This document shows, piece by piece, positions 1-9,181 of a stretch of DNA of 64,000 nucleotides (the first letter of the stretch is position 1; each line of letters opens with the position of its first letter). The DNA lies in assembly GCA_937922045.1 (NCBI GenBank), contig CAKZXA010000011.1, forward strand, positions 1 to 64,000, read 5' to 3'. A program made the position numbers and the translations under genes. The DNA comes from an uncultured Acidimicrobiales bacterium. Its GTDB lineage: Bacteria; Actinomycetota; Acidimicrobiia; Acidimicrobiales; SZUA-35. The notes under the pieces were generated by a model. The model saw nothing but the letters and a program-made list of their open reading frames with translations. It was not told the DNA's origin and did no database searches.

Positions 1-65
1 CTCTGACCAGGGATTACGGACACCACGAAACAAACTGGAAACAATCGACTCTGACATGAAAGCGC
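1..65 (-). other. Possible CRISPR leader edge, downstream of cas2
   Basis: This short stretch lies directly after the cas2 stop codon in the direction of cas transcription. In type I-E loci the leader and array usually follow cas2 here. It is richer in A and T than the cas2 coding sequence. I see no repeat unit in it, so any array must begin to the left of the window. The leader call rests on position alone. Confidence 0.3.
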
Positions 66-368
66 TCAGTGTGCATGCGCCGCTACTTTACGTGACCAGA
101 CCGGTAAGGAGAAGCCATCGAAGTCCCTAATCTCAACATCATCCCTGCCGTCGACCCAAACTTCGTATCCTTGCTCGGTCCTCGAATTGGACAATATGAA
201 GGTGATATGACCATCATCACGATGTTCGACCAGTACCTGCCTCAGTTCCTCTGCGACACGACGAGAGAGCGTACCTACATAGAGCGAGGGCGAAACCTCA
301 ACCAAGAAGCGATCGACGTAGCCCTTTACGTGGGCGGGTACAGCAGGCGCATGAGCTACAACAAACAT
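66..368 (-). CDS. cas2: CRISPR-associated endoribonuclease Cas2e, type I-E
   Basis: A 100-residue protein that forms the central dimer of the Cas1-Cas2 spacer integration complex. The N-terminus (MFVVAHAP, then a helix and FLVEVSPSLYVG near residues 21-32) matches the type I-E Cas2 subfamily, which differs from the classic Cas2 of other types. The C-terminal half (ITFILSNSRTEQGYEVWVDG) is the usual second beta layer. The start codon overlaps the cas1 stop as TAATG, showing translational coupling. It is the last gene of an eight-gene cas operon. Family assignment is firm; activity is inferred. Confidence 0.92.
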   Translation of the reverse strand: MFVVAHAPAVPAHVKGYVDRFLVEVSPSLYVGTLSRRVAEELRQVLVEHRDDGHITFILSNSRTEQGYEVWVDGRDDVEIRDFDGFSLPVWSRKVAAHAH

Positions 369-1342
369 TAGAACGGCTCCTCCCCGGATTCGCTCAAAGC
401 AGCTACTTCTGGGCTGATAGGTGTTTCACGGGCATAGTTGCGGTGTCCCGGGACCCACTCTTCGCTCCCGCCGTAAAGAACATCAAGATCTCCGGTGGCA
501 GCGAGATGTGGCTCCAACAACTCCGTTACGAGTTTCACCATCGAAGCTAGCACCCTCTGTCGCTTGAAAGAGGAGCGGACTGCTCGTCGAGTCGCTTCTC
601 CAGCGTCTGGCTGTCGACATGATTCAAACGCCGCGGGGATAGAGACAGTTGTCTTGTAGCAGTCGGCGAGGTCAAACAAAAAGGCATTCGATGCCCCTTG
701 ATGGATGAGACCCAGAGCAGGGCTCAGACCGAACGCGGAGCACACTGCAGCCGCTAGGCCGTAGAGAAGAGAGTTTGCTAGGTTCAGGCAACCATTGGCA
801 GTATTTTCGCCTTCATCGACTCGTCGCCTCCAGTTCGGCAAACCAGCCTCGGCGGCCCGCTCCCTATATACCGCCCTCATTCGCTTGCCTTCAAGACCTC
901 GTAGTTGAGCGATTGACAGGTCCTCGGGCAAATCATCGGGGAACCGCTGGCGGTACAGCATCCGCGCTCCCTGCATTCTTGCGTTCTCGTCAGCCCACAT
1001 CCGGGCTTGGGAGCACGCCCACTTACCACTTGACGTGAGCGGTGTCGCCGACGTGAAGCAGCCATCGCCTGCTGCCGTGGAGGCCATGACGACACATCCC
1101 GAGTTCGCCAAAGTCCGCCACGCCCGAGTCGTGATACTCACTCCCGGACCTAGCATCAACACCACTAGTGATCCTCCTGGCACGGGTACTTCATTCCCAT
1201 CTTCAAGAACGGCGAGCACCCCCGTTCGACCTTGAACCACCTTGCAGCGATCGAGGCTAAGAAACGAGATCCGGCTGTCGATTCGGGGTAATCGAGCTAC
1301 TGCTACCCGTTGCAGACCGGTCGCAGCCTTCGAGTAGGTCAT
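368..1342 (-). CDS. cas1: CRISPR integrase Cas1e, type I-E
   Basis: The 324-residue integrase that, with Cas2, inserts new spacers at the leader end of the array. The conserved metal-binding regions are visible: a Glu in LRGLEGKRMRAVY, a His in LIHQGASNAF and an Asp in FLFDLADCYK, matching the E/H/D set of Cas1e. Length is normal for the family. The ATG overlaps the cas6e stop as ATGA and the stop overlaps the cas2 start, so it sits in a tightly coupled run cas6e-cas1-cas2. No frameshift or missing residue is seen, so adaptation is probably functional. Confidence 0.95.
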   Translation of the reverse strand: MTYSKAATGLQRVAVARLPRIDSRISFLSLDRCKVVQGRTGVLAVLEDGNEVPVPGGSLVVLMLGPGVSITTRAWRTLANSGCVVMASTAAGDGCFTSATPLTSSGKWACSQARMWADENARMQGARMLYRQRFPDDLPEDLSIAQLRGLEGKRMRAVYRERAAEAGLPNWRRRVDEGENTANGCLNLANSLLYGLAAAVCSAFGLSPALGLIHQGASNAFLFDLADCYKTTVSIPAAFESCRQPDAGEATRRAVRSSFKRQRVLASMVKLVTELLEPHLAATGDLDVLYGGSEEWVPGHRNYARETPISPEVAALSESGEEPF

Positions 1343-1965
1343 GGCAATGACCCCGCTACTGGAATAACCGATAGTAACCCGCAGCCGTGAGACTTTCGTC
1401 GACCGACGCCTGACCGAACAAGTTCGACGCAGCGATCGCCGTCTAAAACCCGTGCCTGCGCATCAACGGTTGCCGTCGCAATACGTAGCTTCCCGCAACG
1501 CAGTGTTCCCGTCGTCAGGTTCAGGATTTCGAGGGAGTCAAATCCATTCTCGAGTTTGGCCGCGATCCATGTCTGCAACTCGGACTCGGCTGTGAGTGGC
1601 TTGTCCGCCTTGGTCTTTGAGTCGCGTCTTACCGGGTTGACAGTCAGCCGAAGCTGTACTCGGGTCCCTTCCGCAATTGTCTCCAACAGTGCCGAAGCGT
1701 CCTTCACAGAAAGGCGCTGGTCGGGCTCGGGTTTGATACCCGATTGGATCAGGAGCCGTGACCGTCGAGCCACGTGCTCGGTGCGAAAAAGGATCCCTCC
1801 CGCACTTCTCGGTTCGTCCGAATCGATCGTCCCAAATAGGCCCATAACGAATCGATGGAGTCGACCGACGTCGGACAGGTCCGCGTCTCGGCCACGCCCC
1901 GGTCTTACAAGGTCGCTCATCCATGCCGAGGTTAGGTAAAGGCTGCTATTGTGTCGCTCGTTCAC
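1339..1965 (-). CDS. cas6e: CRISPR RNA endonuclease Cas6e (CasE)
   Basis: A 208-residue RAMP protein that cuts the pre-crRNA within each repeat and stays on the crRNA 3' hairpin in Cascade. The N-terminal strand YLTSAW is followed by LHRFVMGLF, whose His near residue 37 sits where the catalytic His of Cas6e lies. The C-terminal glycine-rich loop of the RAMP fold is GVGRRKSHGCGLL. Start is GTG, overlapping the cas5e stop as GTGA. Identification rests on these motifs, size and its place between cas5e and cas1. Confidence 0.9.
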   Translation of the reverse strand: MNERHNSSLYLTSAWMSDLVRPGRGRDADLSDVGRLHRFVMGLFGTIDSDEPRSAGGILFRTEHVARRSRLLIQSGIKPEPDQRLSVKDASALLETIAEGTRVQLRLTVNPVRRDSKTKADKPLTAESELQTWIAAKLENGFDSLEILNLTTGTLRCGKLRIATATVDAQARVLDGDRCVELVRSGVGRRKSHGCGLLSVIPVAGSLP

Positions 1966-2747
1966 TGTGGGCTTACCCCCTCAATGACCTTGGTGCTGTC
2001 GGCTACCCACGCCCGTTGTTCAGTAGAGGTTGCCACCTGCGGGGCTTCGGCTCGGCCGGTGAACCGCTGGCGGGTTTGGTAAAACGCGCCTACCGGCCCC
2101 GCTGGCTGATCAGCCCACGTCGCCTCGGTCTGTTCATCGGATTCGGCGACCGGGTACAGCCGATGGACTGGTACCGATATGTTCGCCGCCGCCTGCTTGT
2201 CTTTGGCCACAACCGGCAAGTTGGCGAGTACCCAATCGATGTCGGCGCCAAACAAGCCCAACACGAAATCCGGTCCAGGCACACAGCTCTTGCGGCCAAG
2301 AAAAACCTGCCAGACCGGTTCCAGGAGAGCAGACCGGACGGGCTGCACCACCTCCCCCGGGCCCTCGATTAGACATACAAATACTGAGTCATGGAGGTAT
2401 TCCCGGTAGGTGAGGACCGTCTCATTGTGGCGACCGCCTGACATTTTCTCTATGTTCGCGACGAACGCGCGCTCTCTTTGGAAGCGGCGGTCTGGGATCG
2501 GGACCGGGTTTATGGACTGATAATCCCATCGCCCTGGCCCGCGCCTATCGACGCGTACCGCCACGCGGCAGTGTTCGAGCGGGTCGCCGGGATGGTTCCT
2601 CGCCATGCCAAACGCGCACCGCACGAGGCCAGACAACGCACTATATGTTGGTGCTTCGTAGGTCGGACGATTGATGCCGCGTGAGTGGGCGGGCCACGTC
2701 TGCATCGGTGCGGCTAACTTCAACGCCAGGGTCGTCGTTCCGTTCAT
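1962..2747 (-). CDS. cas5e: Cascade subunit Cas5e (CasD)
   Basis: The subunit that caps the 5' handle of the crRNA in type I-E Cascade. The N-terminus (LALKLAAPMQTWPAHSR, then PTYEAPTYSALSGLVRCAFG) is the typical Cas5e RAMP beginning: a strand, a Pro-Met-Gln-x-Trp turn and a glycine-containing helix. I chose the ATG at 2747 because it forms an ATGA overlap with the cas7e stop; a start 21 bp upstream is possible. The C-terminus runs into cas6e with another 4-bp overlap. About 261 residues, normal for the family. Confidence 0.9.
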   Translation of the reverse strand: MNGTTTLALKLAAPMQTWPAHSRGINRPTYEAPTYSALSGLVRCAFGMARNHPGDPLEHCRVAVRVDRRGPGRWDYQSINPVPIPDRRFQRERAFVANIEKMSGGRHNETVLTYREYLHDSVFVCLIEGPGEVVQPVRSALLEPVWQVFLGRKSCVPGPDFVLGLFGADIDWVLANLPVVAKDKQAAANISVPVHRLYPVAESDEQTEATWADQPAGPVGAFYQTRQRFTGRAEAPQVATSTEQRAWVADSTKVIEGVSPQ

Positions 2748-3865
2748 CGCGATGGCTCCGTTACCCACTCTGTCACATTCTTCACCAGCTGAGGCAACGT
2801 TGCCTCGCTAGCTACGGGAACCTGCTCTTGAAACGTTTCGACCAATTTGGAGCGCCCGCCGATCCAAACCTTCTCGAACACCGTGGGAGCGAATTGGGCC
2901 ATCTCCTCGATGTAGCCGCCAAGAGCCGAGGCGCTGGGTAAAACGTAGCCATCTTCGGCGGCAACCACCGGCCGCTCAAACGCCTCAGCACAGTTCGCTG
3001 GCCGGGCCCCTTCGATGATTGCCACGAGACTGGGAAGGCTGTGGTGGGAGGCACTGTTCTGTTTGCCTCTAGGGAGCTCTACTAGCATCGATTCAATTAG
3101 GGTTCCGATCTGATCGGTTGATGAAGTGAACCGGTCGCCCAGGTTGGCTTGCAACTGTGCCCGGTCGAGGCAGAAGTGCCGGTAGTAGACGGCGCCTGTG
3201 AACATGCTGAGACCGATGTGGCCGGCGCCATGTTCGCGAAGGTCATCAACGGCAGTGAAGTAGTCAACTTCGAGCACATAGGAGTGGGTGCTGAGAGCGT
3301 GGGATACTTGCACGGCAGCGTCGGTTGCGCTGGCCGGTGAGGCAGCGAACATGCGGCCGAAAGCTGCGATCTCGACGGAAGGCTGACTGAGAGAGGTTTC
3401 TAAGGCCTTGCGGACCTTTTTAGCATCTATCTTGGTGTTCTCGGCGATGACGGGTTTTAGGACTACCGCCATGCTCTCGAGTTCGGCTTGAGCGAACCAT
3501 GACAAGGTGTTGCCCGACTGGTTGTCCTCTGCGTCCTCGTCAGGAGCGCCTTTTCTCGGCTTCGGGGAATCCTCCACGAGGGTACGGATAGCTTGGTCTA
3601 TGCACGAGCGAACATTGTCGTCAACAGCGACCCCCGAGTTGCTCATCAACTCGGCGACGATGTCTCCGGCCAGCGCCGAGCGGATCGATTTGGCTTGTGT
3701 CCGTTCTTGGAATCCGAGACGGGCTGCTCTTTTCAACGCCTGGGAAGATAGGCGTGCCCGCTCGACACCGCCATAGACAGCCGACTTTGGCGCGCCAGCA
3801 TCATCACGGTTCGGGTTGGCGAACGCCAGCGATGACAATAGATGAACGTTCAGAAAGTTAGCCAT
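2744..3865 (-). CDS. cas7e: Cascade backbone subunit Cas7e (CasC/Cse4)
   Basis: The 373-residue backbone subunit, expected in six copies along the crRNA of Cascade. The start MANFLNVHLLSSLAFANPNRDDAGAPKS is diagnostic of Cas7e/Cse4, as are SSQALKRAARL and GHIGLSMFTGAVYYRHFCLD. The gene overlaps the end of cse2 by 8 bp and the start of cas5e by 4 bp. No interruption is seen. It is central to crRNA and target DNA binding; the function is inferred from the family. Confidence 0.95.
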   Translation of the reverse strand: MANFLNVHLLSSLAFANPNRDDAGAPKSAVYGGVERARLSSQALKRAARLGFQERTQAKSIRSALAGDIVAELMSNSGVAVDDNVRSCIDQAIRTLVEDSPKPRKGAPDEDAEDNQSGNTLSWFAQAELESMAVVLKPVIAENTKIDAKKVRKALETSLSQPSVEIAAFGRMFAASPASATDAAVQVSHALSTHSYVLEVDYFTAVDDLREHGAGHIGLSMFTGAVYYRHFCLDRAQLQANLGDRFTSSTDQIGTLIESMLVELPRGKQNSASHHSLPSLVAIIEGARPANCAEAFERPVVAAEDGYVLPSASALGGYIEEMAQFAPTVFEKVWIGGRSKLVETFQEQVPVASEATLPQLVKNVTEWVTEPSR

Positions 3866-4478
3866 TCTTGCTCGTCTCCAGATCAGTCTTGTTTGGTTGG
3901 TTAGTGATGGCGGTGCCGTCGCTCGGTTGGTCTGGTTCGTCCGTCTTGCTCACTGCAATCGGGCGATAGAACTGCTCAAGTACCTGTTGGCGTCGACCGA
4001 TACGTTTAGCCCGGTTTGGGTGGTCCCAGAACATGTAGAGCCAATACAGGTCAGCCCAGTCGACTCCTACGGGATCGACGATCTGCAATAGGCTCCGGAA
4101 CGTCGAGTCGGCTATCCGCAGCGGCTGGCGCTGCATTACGAAGAGCCGTTTCGCTACTGCACCGTCTGACGCGCCTTGGTCTGGGTCATTTCGGCGCATG
4201 ACTTGACCGAACCGTTGACCCGCCAGATCCGCGACTGCGGGAAACGAAGCACACAAAGCAGCGAACCGATAGCAAGCTTGATCAGTGGACTCCCGGCCCG
4301 ACAGGTAGGCCCCGAGCAAAGGCAACGCGAAGTAGTTGGTTTCGAGACGTTGACCTCGCCGCAACGCAGCTCGGTCAGACCGGTCTGTCCGCAAGGTCAA
4401 AACATGTTTCACCAAGGCCGGTCGATCATCGCTTCCCTGTCGGTTCTGCTCTGACTTACTAGTGGTCGTCTCGCTCAT
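3858..4478 (-). CDS. cse2: Cascade small subunit Cse2 (CasB)
   Basis: The small subunit that stabilises the displaced DNA strand in type I-E Cascade. The helical protein (about 206 residues) shows typical Cse2 stretches: RAALRRGQRLETNYFALPLLGAYL and DSTFRSLLQIVDPVGVDWADLYWLYMFWD. I chose ATG 4478 because a good ribosome-binding site, GAGGAG, lies just upstream; a longer reading frame to 4532 would run into cse1. The C-terminal 30 residues are polar and low in complexity, probably a disordered tail. It lies between cse1 (28-bp gap) and cas7e (8-bp overlap). Confidence 0.88.
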   Translation of the reverse strand: MSETTTSKSEQNRQGSDDRPALVKHVLTLRTDRSDRAALRRGQRLETNYFALPLLGAYLSGRESTDQACYRFAALCASFPAVADLAGQRFGQVMRRNDPDQGASDGAVAKRLFVMQRQPLRIADSTFRSLLQIVDPVGVDWADLYWLYMFWDHPNRAKRIGRRQQVLEQFYRPIAVSKTDEPDQPSDGTAITNQPNKTDLETSKNG

Positions 4479-4506
4479 TTTCGTCTCCTCTGGGATCGTC
4501 GTCCTT

Positions 4507-6162
4507 TTAGCCAGCGATCGGGTAGGTTCCAAACGTTCCAGCCAGGCGGCGGGCCAATTGACCCCGCTGTTGCCAATACCGGGATGAACCCGACTGGCTC
4601 TCTCGAAATGGGGTGGCTAACACGTCAAACACCCTCATCGTCGCGTCGCACCAGTCCTGGTACGCTGTGTCCGAATCGAAGGCCTCTTCGCCATCGCGAC
4701 TGATGACGGCGACGGCTGTCGCCACTGATCGGGCAGTCTCGTTGAGCAGTCGATCTCGTGCCTGGTCAGCTAAGGAGTCCAGTCCTTTGGCTTTAGGGCC
4801 CACAGTGTTTTTGAGGGCTTGAATCAAGTAGATTCGGCCTGAGTCCCGTTCGGCCAACAACGTCGACAACACACGAGCAACAGCCTCAGCGCGCACGGCT
4901 ACGTCGTCCTCTGCGGCCGCTGATGAAGCTAGCGGACCGAGTTCGTCGGCTGGCACCAGATAGGTGCTAGCCCCAGCGATTAGCCTTCCGCTGGCGTTTC
5001 CTCCATGTTCCAACTGGAGGATCTCCAACATGGCCGGCGAGCCCTGCCGACCGAGTACGGTCTCACGTTTGTTGAACACCCCAGCCGAGATGATTTCATG
5101 AGCACCAGCGGCCCGGTTCAGATCCTGGCAGAACAGCGGAAGTGAGTTGAAGTTTCCCTTGACTGAGAACCGAGGGTGGTTATCGGACTGCTTTGGGTTG
5201 TCCTTGTAAAGAGTATGGGGATCAACTGCCAAGGACCGCTTTTTGAGTCGGTCCGCTGGCGCCTCGTAGCTGCCATCTAGCACGGTTGACCCGCGCAGGA
5301 AGTTCTCACCGAAGATTGTCTGACCGGGCTGGCTTTCAGCGATCAGGCATGTCGAGGCAGAAAGGGTCGATGCATAGAGTGGGGGCAAGACTTCCACGTT
5401 CAACGTCAAATCGTTGATCTGGAGGAAGGCTGGGTATGCAGCCGCGTCGCCGTCTGGGAAATAGTCGGTTAGTAGGTTGCCGGCAAGGGTCTCTAGCAGA
5501 CTCCGACCTTTGCGAAAGAAGTGACTCAACGTTGGGAAGTTGGCCCCGGCTGCGCTCAATACACGTTTCGATTGGATCGATGAGTCGGCCGGGTCGGTGC
5601 GCCGCGATGAGTTTCCGGTCGGTGTATAGAACCAATTTGTGACCAGGAGTCTGGCCGACTCGTCGATGGACACCCCGGAAGCGGCGCTGAGGTTGACACC
5701 CCAGCGTGAACTGGAGTCACCAGGAAGGAACGGGGTGACGGCCAAAGGCCCCATGGGGCTCCTCAGGCTCGAGTCGACCGCCAGGCGCGGGTCTTGAAAG
5801 AAAGGGGTTTCTGGGTGAAATAACCAAAGAGCGTGGTCCCAGCGTCCCATGACGGCGTCGACGGCATTGGCGCTTAGCCCCGTTCTGACGGCTCGGCTCG
5901 TGGTCTTCTTTGGGTTGCCGCCTTCCTCTTCAATCACCAGATAGGTCATGGAGATGAGGAACCGCAACAGCGAGGCTCTGACGATCGGATTGGCTTCAGC
6001 CAGGTCGGTGAGATCATCTGCTTCCTTGAACAAGGTCTCCAACGAGACGAGTTCAGGTTCCATCCGGCCCCGCCGCAGAACAGGAAGCCAACTCTCGCTG
6101 ACCAGTGAATACTCGGGTCCATCGTTTCGTTGAAAGGCCATCGGTGTCTCTATCGCAATCAT
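4507..6162 (-). CDS. cse1: Cascade large subunit Cse1 (CasA)
   Basis: The large subunit that recognises the PAM and recruits Cas3 in type I-E interference. Recognisable stretches are YSLVSESWLPVLR near the N-terminus, then LRFLISMTYLVIEE, HALWLFHPETPFFQDPRLA and a C-terminal helical bundle ending in RGQLARRLAGTFGTYPIAG. Starts at 6162 (used here) and 6141 are both possible; the longer frame overlaps cas3 and is unlikely. About 551 residues is normal. Base composition is visibly lower in G+C than in the genes to the right of the tRNA. Confidence 0.92.
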   Translation of the reverse strand: MIAIETPMAFQRNDGPEYSLVSESWLPVLRRGRMEPELVSLETLFKEADDLTDLAEANPIVRASLLRFLISMTYLVIEEEGGNPKKTTSRAVRTGLSANAVDAVMGRWDHALWLFHPETPFFQDPRLAVDSSLRSPMGPLAVTPFLPGDSSSRWGVNLSAASGVSIDESARLLVTNWFYTPTGNSSRRTDPADSSIQSKRVLSAAGANFPTLSHFFRKGRSLLETLAGNLLTDYFPDGDAAAYPAFLQINDLTLNVEVLPPLYASTLSASTCLIAESQPGQTIFGENFLRGSTVLDGSYEAPADRLKKRSLAVDPHTLYKDNPKQSDNHPRFSVKGNFNSLPLFCQDLNRAAGAHEIISAGVFNKRETVLGRQGSPAMLEILQLEHGGNASGRLIAGASTYLVPADELGPLASSAAAEDDVAVRAEAVARVLSTLLAERDSGRIYLIQALKNTVGPKAKGLDSLADQARDRLLNETARSVATAVAVISRDGEEAFDSDTAYQDWCDATMRVFDVLATPFRESQSGSSRYWQQRGQLARRLAGTFGTYPIAG

Positions 6163-6190
6163 GGTTGGTGGAACGTCTTGGATCGTGCGA

Positions 6191-8872
6191 TCAATTTCGC
6201 AGCAAACCATAGGCTTCATCCAGGTATAGGCCTTGGCAGGTGTCGAGGTCGAGGAATCGGTCGGCCGCCGAAGAGAATCTGGGAGGTCGGGTGGCCCAGA
6301 GATCTTCAAGCGGGCGGAGGCTGGGCTCCGCCGCTGCTAAGGTTCGTCCGCCTAGGTTGACCGTGGCCTCGATGATGGCCCGAGAAGCGGCCGTGGCATC
6401 AGAGGGAACTGGTTCACGGTGAAGAGTCCATGGCTGATCGCTGGACACCAAAACGACTGGCTCCGAGACGAAGTCATTCCAACGGGTTGCCCGTTCGTCG
6501 GAGGCAATTGCGCCTCTCGTCACATCTGGCAGAAACTCATGGCCGTCCCAATCCCACAATTTCCCGAGGGGCAGAGTACGGTCAGACGCCGTCTTGCGCT
6601 GTTGGGCCACCTGGCCAAGTAGTGTTTCGACTGCCTTGTCAGCTAGCGACTGAGAGGTGAACGGCACGAGCGACCGGTCGACCATGTCCTGGAAATCATC
6701 CGGCACAGCCATCTCAGCGAGCTCACCGTCGTTGAAGCCCTCGACCCAGGAACGGACGACTACAGCCTCCATGTAAGGCAAACAGGTGACGTCTGTGAAC
6801 TCGGACGGTCGTAAGATTACGACTTCGGGGTCGCCCAGAGCAAGCCGCCAGCTTCTGCCGTCCGGTTGACGCCAACGACCGTCGACGCAAGTGGCATGAC
6901 GCCACAACCGCCCGGTGCGCTGAATTATGTCGGCTGTTGGGGCGAAGGCCGTAACCAGGAAATCGAAATCGATGTCAAGCGAATGCTCAAGGACCTGGGT
7001 ACCGATCACGACCATACCAGTAGCCTCCGAACCCTTACCCACCGCAGCCAGCACCTCAGCCTCTCGCTTTGCTCGCAACGCCGTAGGCATACGAGCGTGA
7101 AGAGTGAGCGGACTCAGACTTTCGAGCCGACGGGATATGTCGACACAGGCATCGACAGTGTTCAAGACCACACCGATCATCGCTTCTGGATAACGGTCGC
7201 GCAGCGCCCGAACCTCAGCCTCCGCCACCTCAGCGATGTCAGCGTCGTAGCGCTCGTAGCGCAGACAGACACGGCGGTCGTCAGACGAGGCCAGACCAAC
7301 AGACCGCGCAGGTTTCCCTTCGAGAACTTCGACTGTCCCCGGATACTTGATTTCGAGTTCATCGTTCAAGAGCAGCGACTCGTCTCGATGCCAACCTTGA
7401 AGATAGGCATCGCAGAATCGGCGGGCTGACACCGATGCCACAGTGGCCGACAACATGGTGACCGGAGCACGGTGCATTCCGAGCCAACGCAACAACGCCT
7501 CCAAAAGGCCCTGTTGGTACGGATCGTATGTATGGACCTCGTCGAACACCACATGCGTGTTGGCAATTGCGGCTAAGCGAATCGTCGAGTACCGAGCGCG
7601 CAACACTGAGGCTAGAGCTTGGTCAACTGTGCCAACACCGACAGGTGCTAGCAAGCCACGGTGCCGACCGCGGAGCCACCTATGAGCCTGAAGCCCAGTT
7701 TCTACATCATGGCCTCCGTGGATGAAGTCGCCAGCGCCGGAAACACCGGTGTAGAAATCATTGACTCCAGCCCGGCCGTGCAGCAATGCTGCCCCCGTCG
7801 GACCCGACCCATCAAAGAACGTCTTTACTCTGGCGAACATGGCATCGGCCGTCGCCATAGTTGGGGTGGCGAAGTACAGCGAATTACCGCCCAACTTCCG
7901 ATGCCGTTCCAGAGCCGCTTCGGTCTTACCCGTACCCATTGGAACGGCGACAAGAGCCAGGTCCGGCACCTCTCCCATCTCTTGAAGGCCGATGTGCTCT
8001 TGAAGAGGTCGGTCAGCAGGAAATCCAAAGACATCCTCGAAGGAGCCAGGAACCCCTGGGTACGAACCGATCAGCGCCACGAGACGCTCGGCGAAGTAGC
8101 CAACCCGAGCGGAGACAAAAGCCTCGCCGCCATCAACGCGAGAGAGCAGACCCTGCAACTCATAGCCAGTCCTGATAGCCTCATCGTCTGAGGCGACCCA
8201 GTCAGCTACGGAGACCCAACCAGCTAGCGTCGGGCCGAATCCGGCGAGCCCATCTTCATTTCCAATTGCCAGGTCCGCCAGATCGACACCGAGCGACCGT
8301 CCAACGAACTCGACTACCGAACGCTGATGAACGCCCCACTCACTGCGTTCGACAGCCGCCACGGCTCCTCTCACCGCAGGCAACATCCGGTCCCAATCCT
8401 CCCAGTCAGCAAACAGCCCGTGGTGGCCTTCGACCAGACGCGCTGTCCATTCATCACCACCGATCGACTCAATGATCCGTGCCGACTCGGACTGATGAGA
8501 GAGGTAGGAGCGAACATCAGGCCCCATCCGCCGCAAGCTTGAAACCTCGGAGTTCGCGAGGGGGCCGGGATGCTCAAGGGCTCGCGCCCAATCTGGACGT
8601 CGCCGATCCAGAAGACGAAATTGAAAGAACGGACTGACCTTGCCACAGTCATGAAGCCCAGCCAGCATACGAAGTTTTGAGCGGGCCTCAGCTCCATAGA
8701 CGAGCTCGATTGACCTTTGGAGGTTCGGCTCGAAGTAATGATCCCACAGCAGCCCCATGACAGCAGATGTGTCAAGCAAGTGGCCTCGAAGGTCATAAAA
8801 TTTGGTGCTGGTTCCATCAACGACGGTCTTGCCCCAAACAAACAATTGCGTCAACTCCAACTTCGGATCCAA
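6191..8872 (-). CDS. cas3: CRISPR nuclease-helicase Cas3, type I-E
   Basis: The 893-residue effector that nicks and degrades DNA bound by Cascade. An N-terminal HD nuclease domain is shown by the His in LRGHLLDT (about 31), LAGLHDCGKV (HD at 74-75) and VEGHHGLF. The SF2 helicase domain follows with Walker A VPMGTGKTEAAL, the DEVH box FDEVHTYD, SATVAS and QRTGRLWRH. All nuclease and helicase motifs look intact. The reading frame begins at TTG and a stop lies one codon pair upstream, so the start cannot be far off. It is the first gene of the cas operon. Confidence 0.95.
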   Translation of the reverse strand: MDPKLELTQLFVWGKTVVDGTSTKFYDLRGHLLDTSAVMGLLWDHYFEPNLQRSIELVYGAEARSKLRMLAGLHDCGKVSPFFQFRLLDRRRPDWARALEHPGPLANSEVSSLRRMGPDVRSYLSHQSESARIIESIGGDEWTARLVEGHHGLFADWEDWDRMLPAVRGAVAAVERSEWGVHQRSVVEFVGRSLGVDLADLAIGNEDGLAGFGPTLAGWVSVADWVASDDEAIRTGYELQGLLSRVDGGEAFVSARVGYFAERLVALIGSYPGVPGSFEDVFGFPADRPLQEHIGLQEMGEVPDLALVAVPMGTGKTEAALERHRKLGGNSLYFATPTMATADAMFARVKTFFDGSGPTGAALLHGRAGVNDFYTGVSGAGDFIHGGHDVETGLQAHRWLRGRHRGLLAPVGVGTVDQALASVLRARYSTIRLAAIANTHVVFDEVHTYDPYQQGLLEALLRWLGMHRAPVTMLSATVASVSARRFCDAYLQGWHRDESLLLNDELEIKYPGTVEVLEGKPARSVGLASSDDRRVCLRYERYDADIAEVAEAEVRALRDRYPEAMIGVVLNTVDACVDISRRLESLSPLTLHARMPTALRAKREAEVLAAVGKGSEATGMVVIGTQVLEHSLDIDFDFLVTAFAPTADIIQRTGRLWRHATCVDGRWRQPDGRSWRLALGDPEVVILRPSEFTDVTCLPYMEAVVVRSWVEGFNDGELAEMAVPDDFQDMVDRSLVPFTSQSLADKAVETLLGQVAQQRKTASDRTLPLGKLWDWDGHEFLPDVTRGAIASDERATRWNDFVSEPVVLVSSDQPWTLHREPVPSDATAASRAIIEATVNLGGRTLAAAEPSLRPLEDLWATRPPRFSSAADRFLDLDTCQGLYLDEAYGLLRN

Positions 8873-9028
8873 CCATCACTCGTGGCGAAACTTACAGAAG
8901 GTCGCAACCCTTGCACTTCGGTTTTATTTGATCCCGTTTGCGAGCTATTGACCTGCGACTAACCATATGCCAGCTCCTCAAAGCAGAAGGGGATGGGATC
9001 GAATGAAGTCGTCGTCGATATCGGTGGG

Positions 9029-9045
9029 TCGCCCTACGAGGGCGA
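9029..9045. promoter_or_regulatory. Perfect 7-bp hairpin upstream of cas3
   Basis: TCGCCCT and AGGGCGA form a perfect inverted repeat around a 3-nt loop. It lies about 160 bp upstream of the cas3 start. There is no T-tract, so it is a weak terminator candidate; an operator or structured leader element is equally possible. Confidence 0.3.
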
Positions 9046-9154
9046 GCGCCGAACGCACCAGACGCCTACTCACCATGTACCCATAACTCCAGGCGACCGA
9101 GCGGTATCAGGCGGTACGAGCCGGACGGAGCGGTACGGCCGATCGGCTTGATTC

Positions 9155-9173
9155 AGCCGCTTACAAAGCGGCT
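9155..9173 (-). terminator. Hairpin just downstream of tRNA-Arg
   Basis: AGCCGCTT and AAGCGGCT form a perfect 8-bp stem with a 3-nt loop. It begins 8 nt beyond the 3' end of the tRNA in its direction of transcription, so it probably stops or marks the end of the tRNA transcript. No T-run follows on the minus strand, so it is not a classical intrinsic terminator. Confidence 0.45.
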
Positions 9174-9181
9174 TTCAGCTG

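Larger units (their letters stand above)
8873..9181. other. Gene-free interval between cas3 and tRNA-Arg
   Basis: About 310 bp with no supported gene and no CRISPR repeat. It should contain the cas3 promoter, reading leftwards, but I see no convincing -35/-10 pair. It holds two perfect hairpins (9029-9045 and 9155-9173) and three copies of the hexamer GCGGTA at 9101, 9111 and 9130, the last two within the longer GCGGTACG. These could be protein-binding sites or remnants of a junction between the cas block and the tRNA. Confidence 0.5.
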
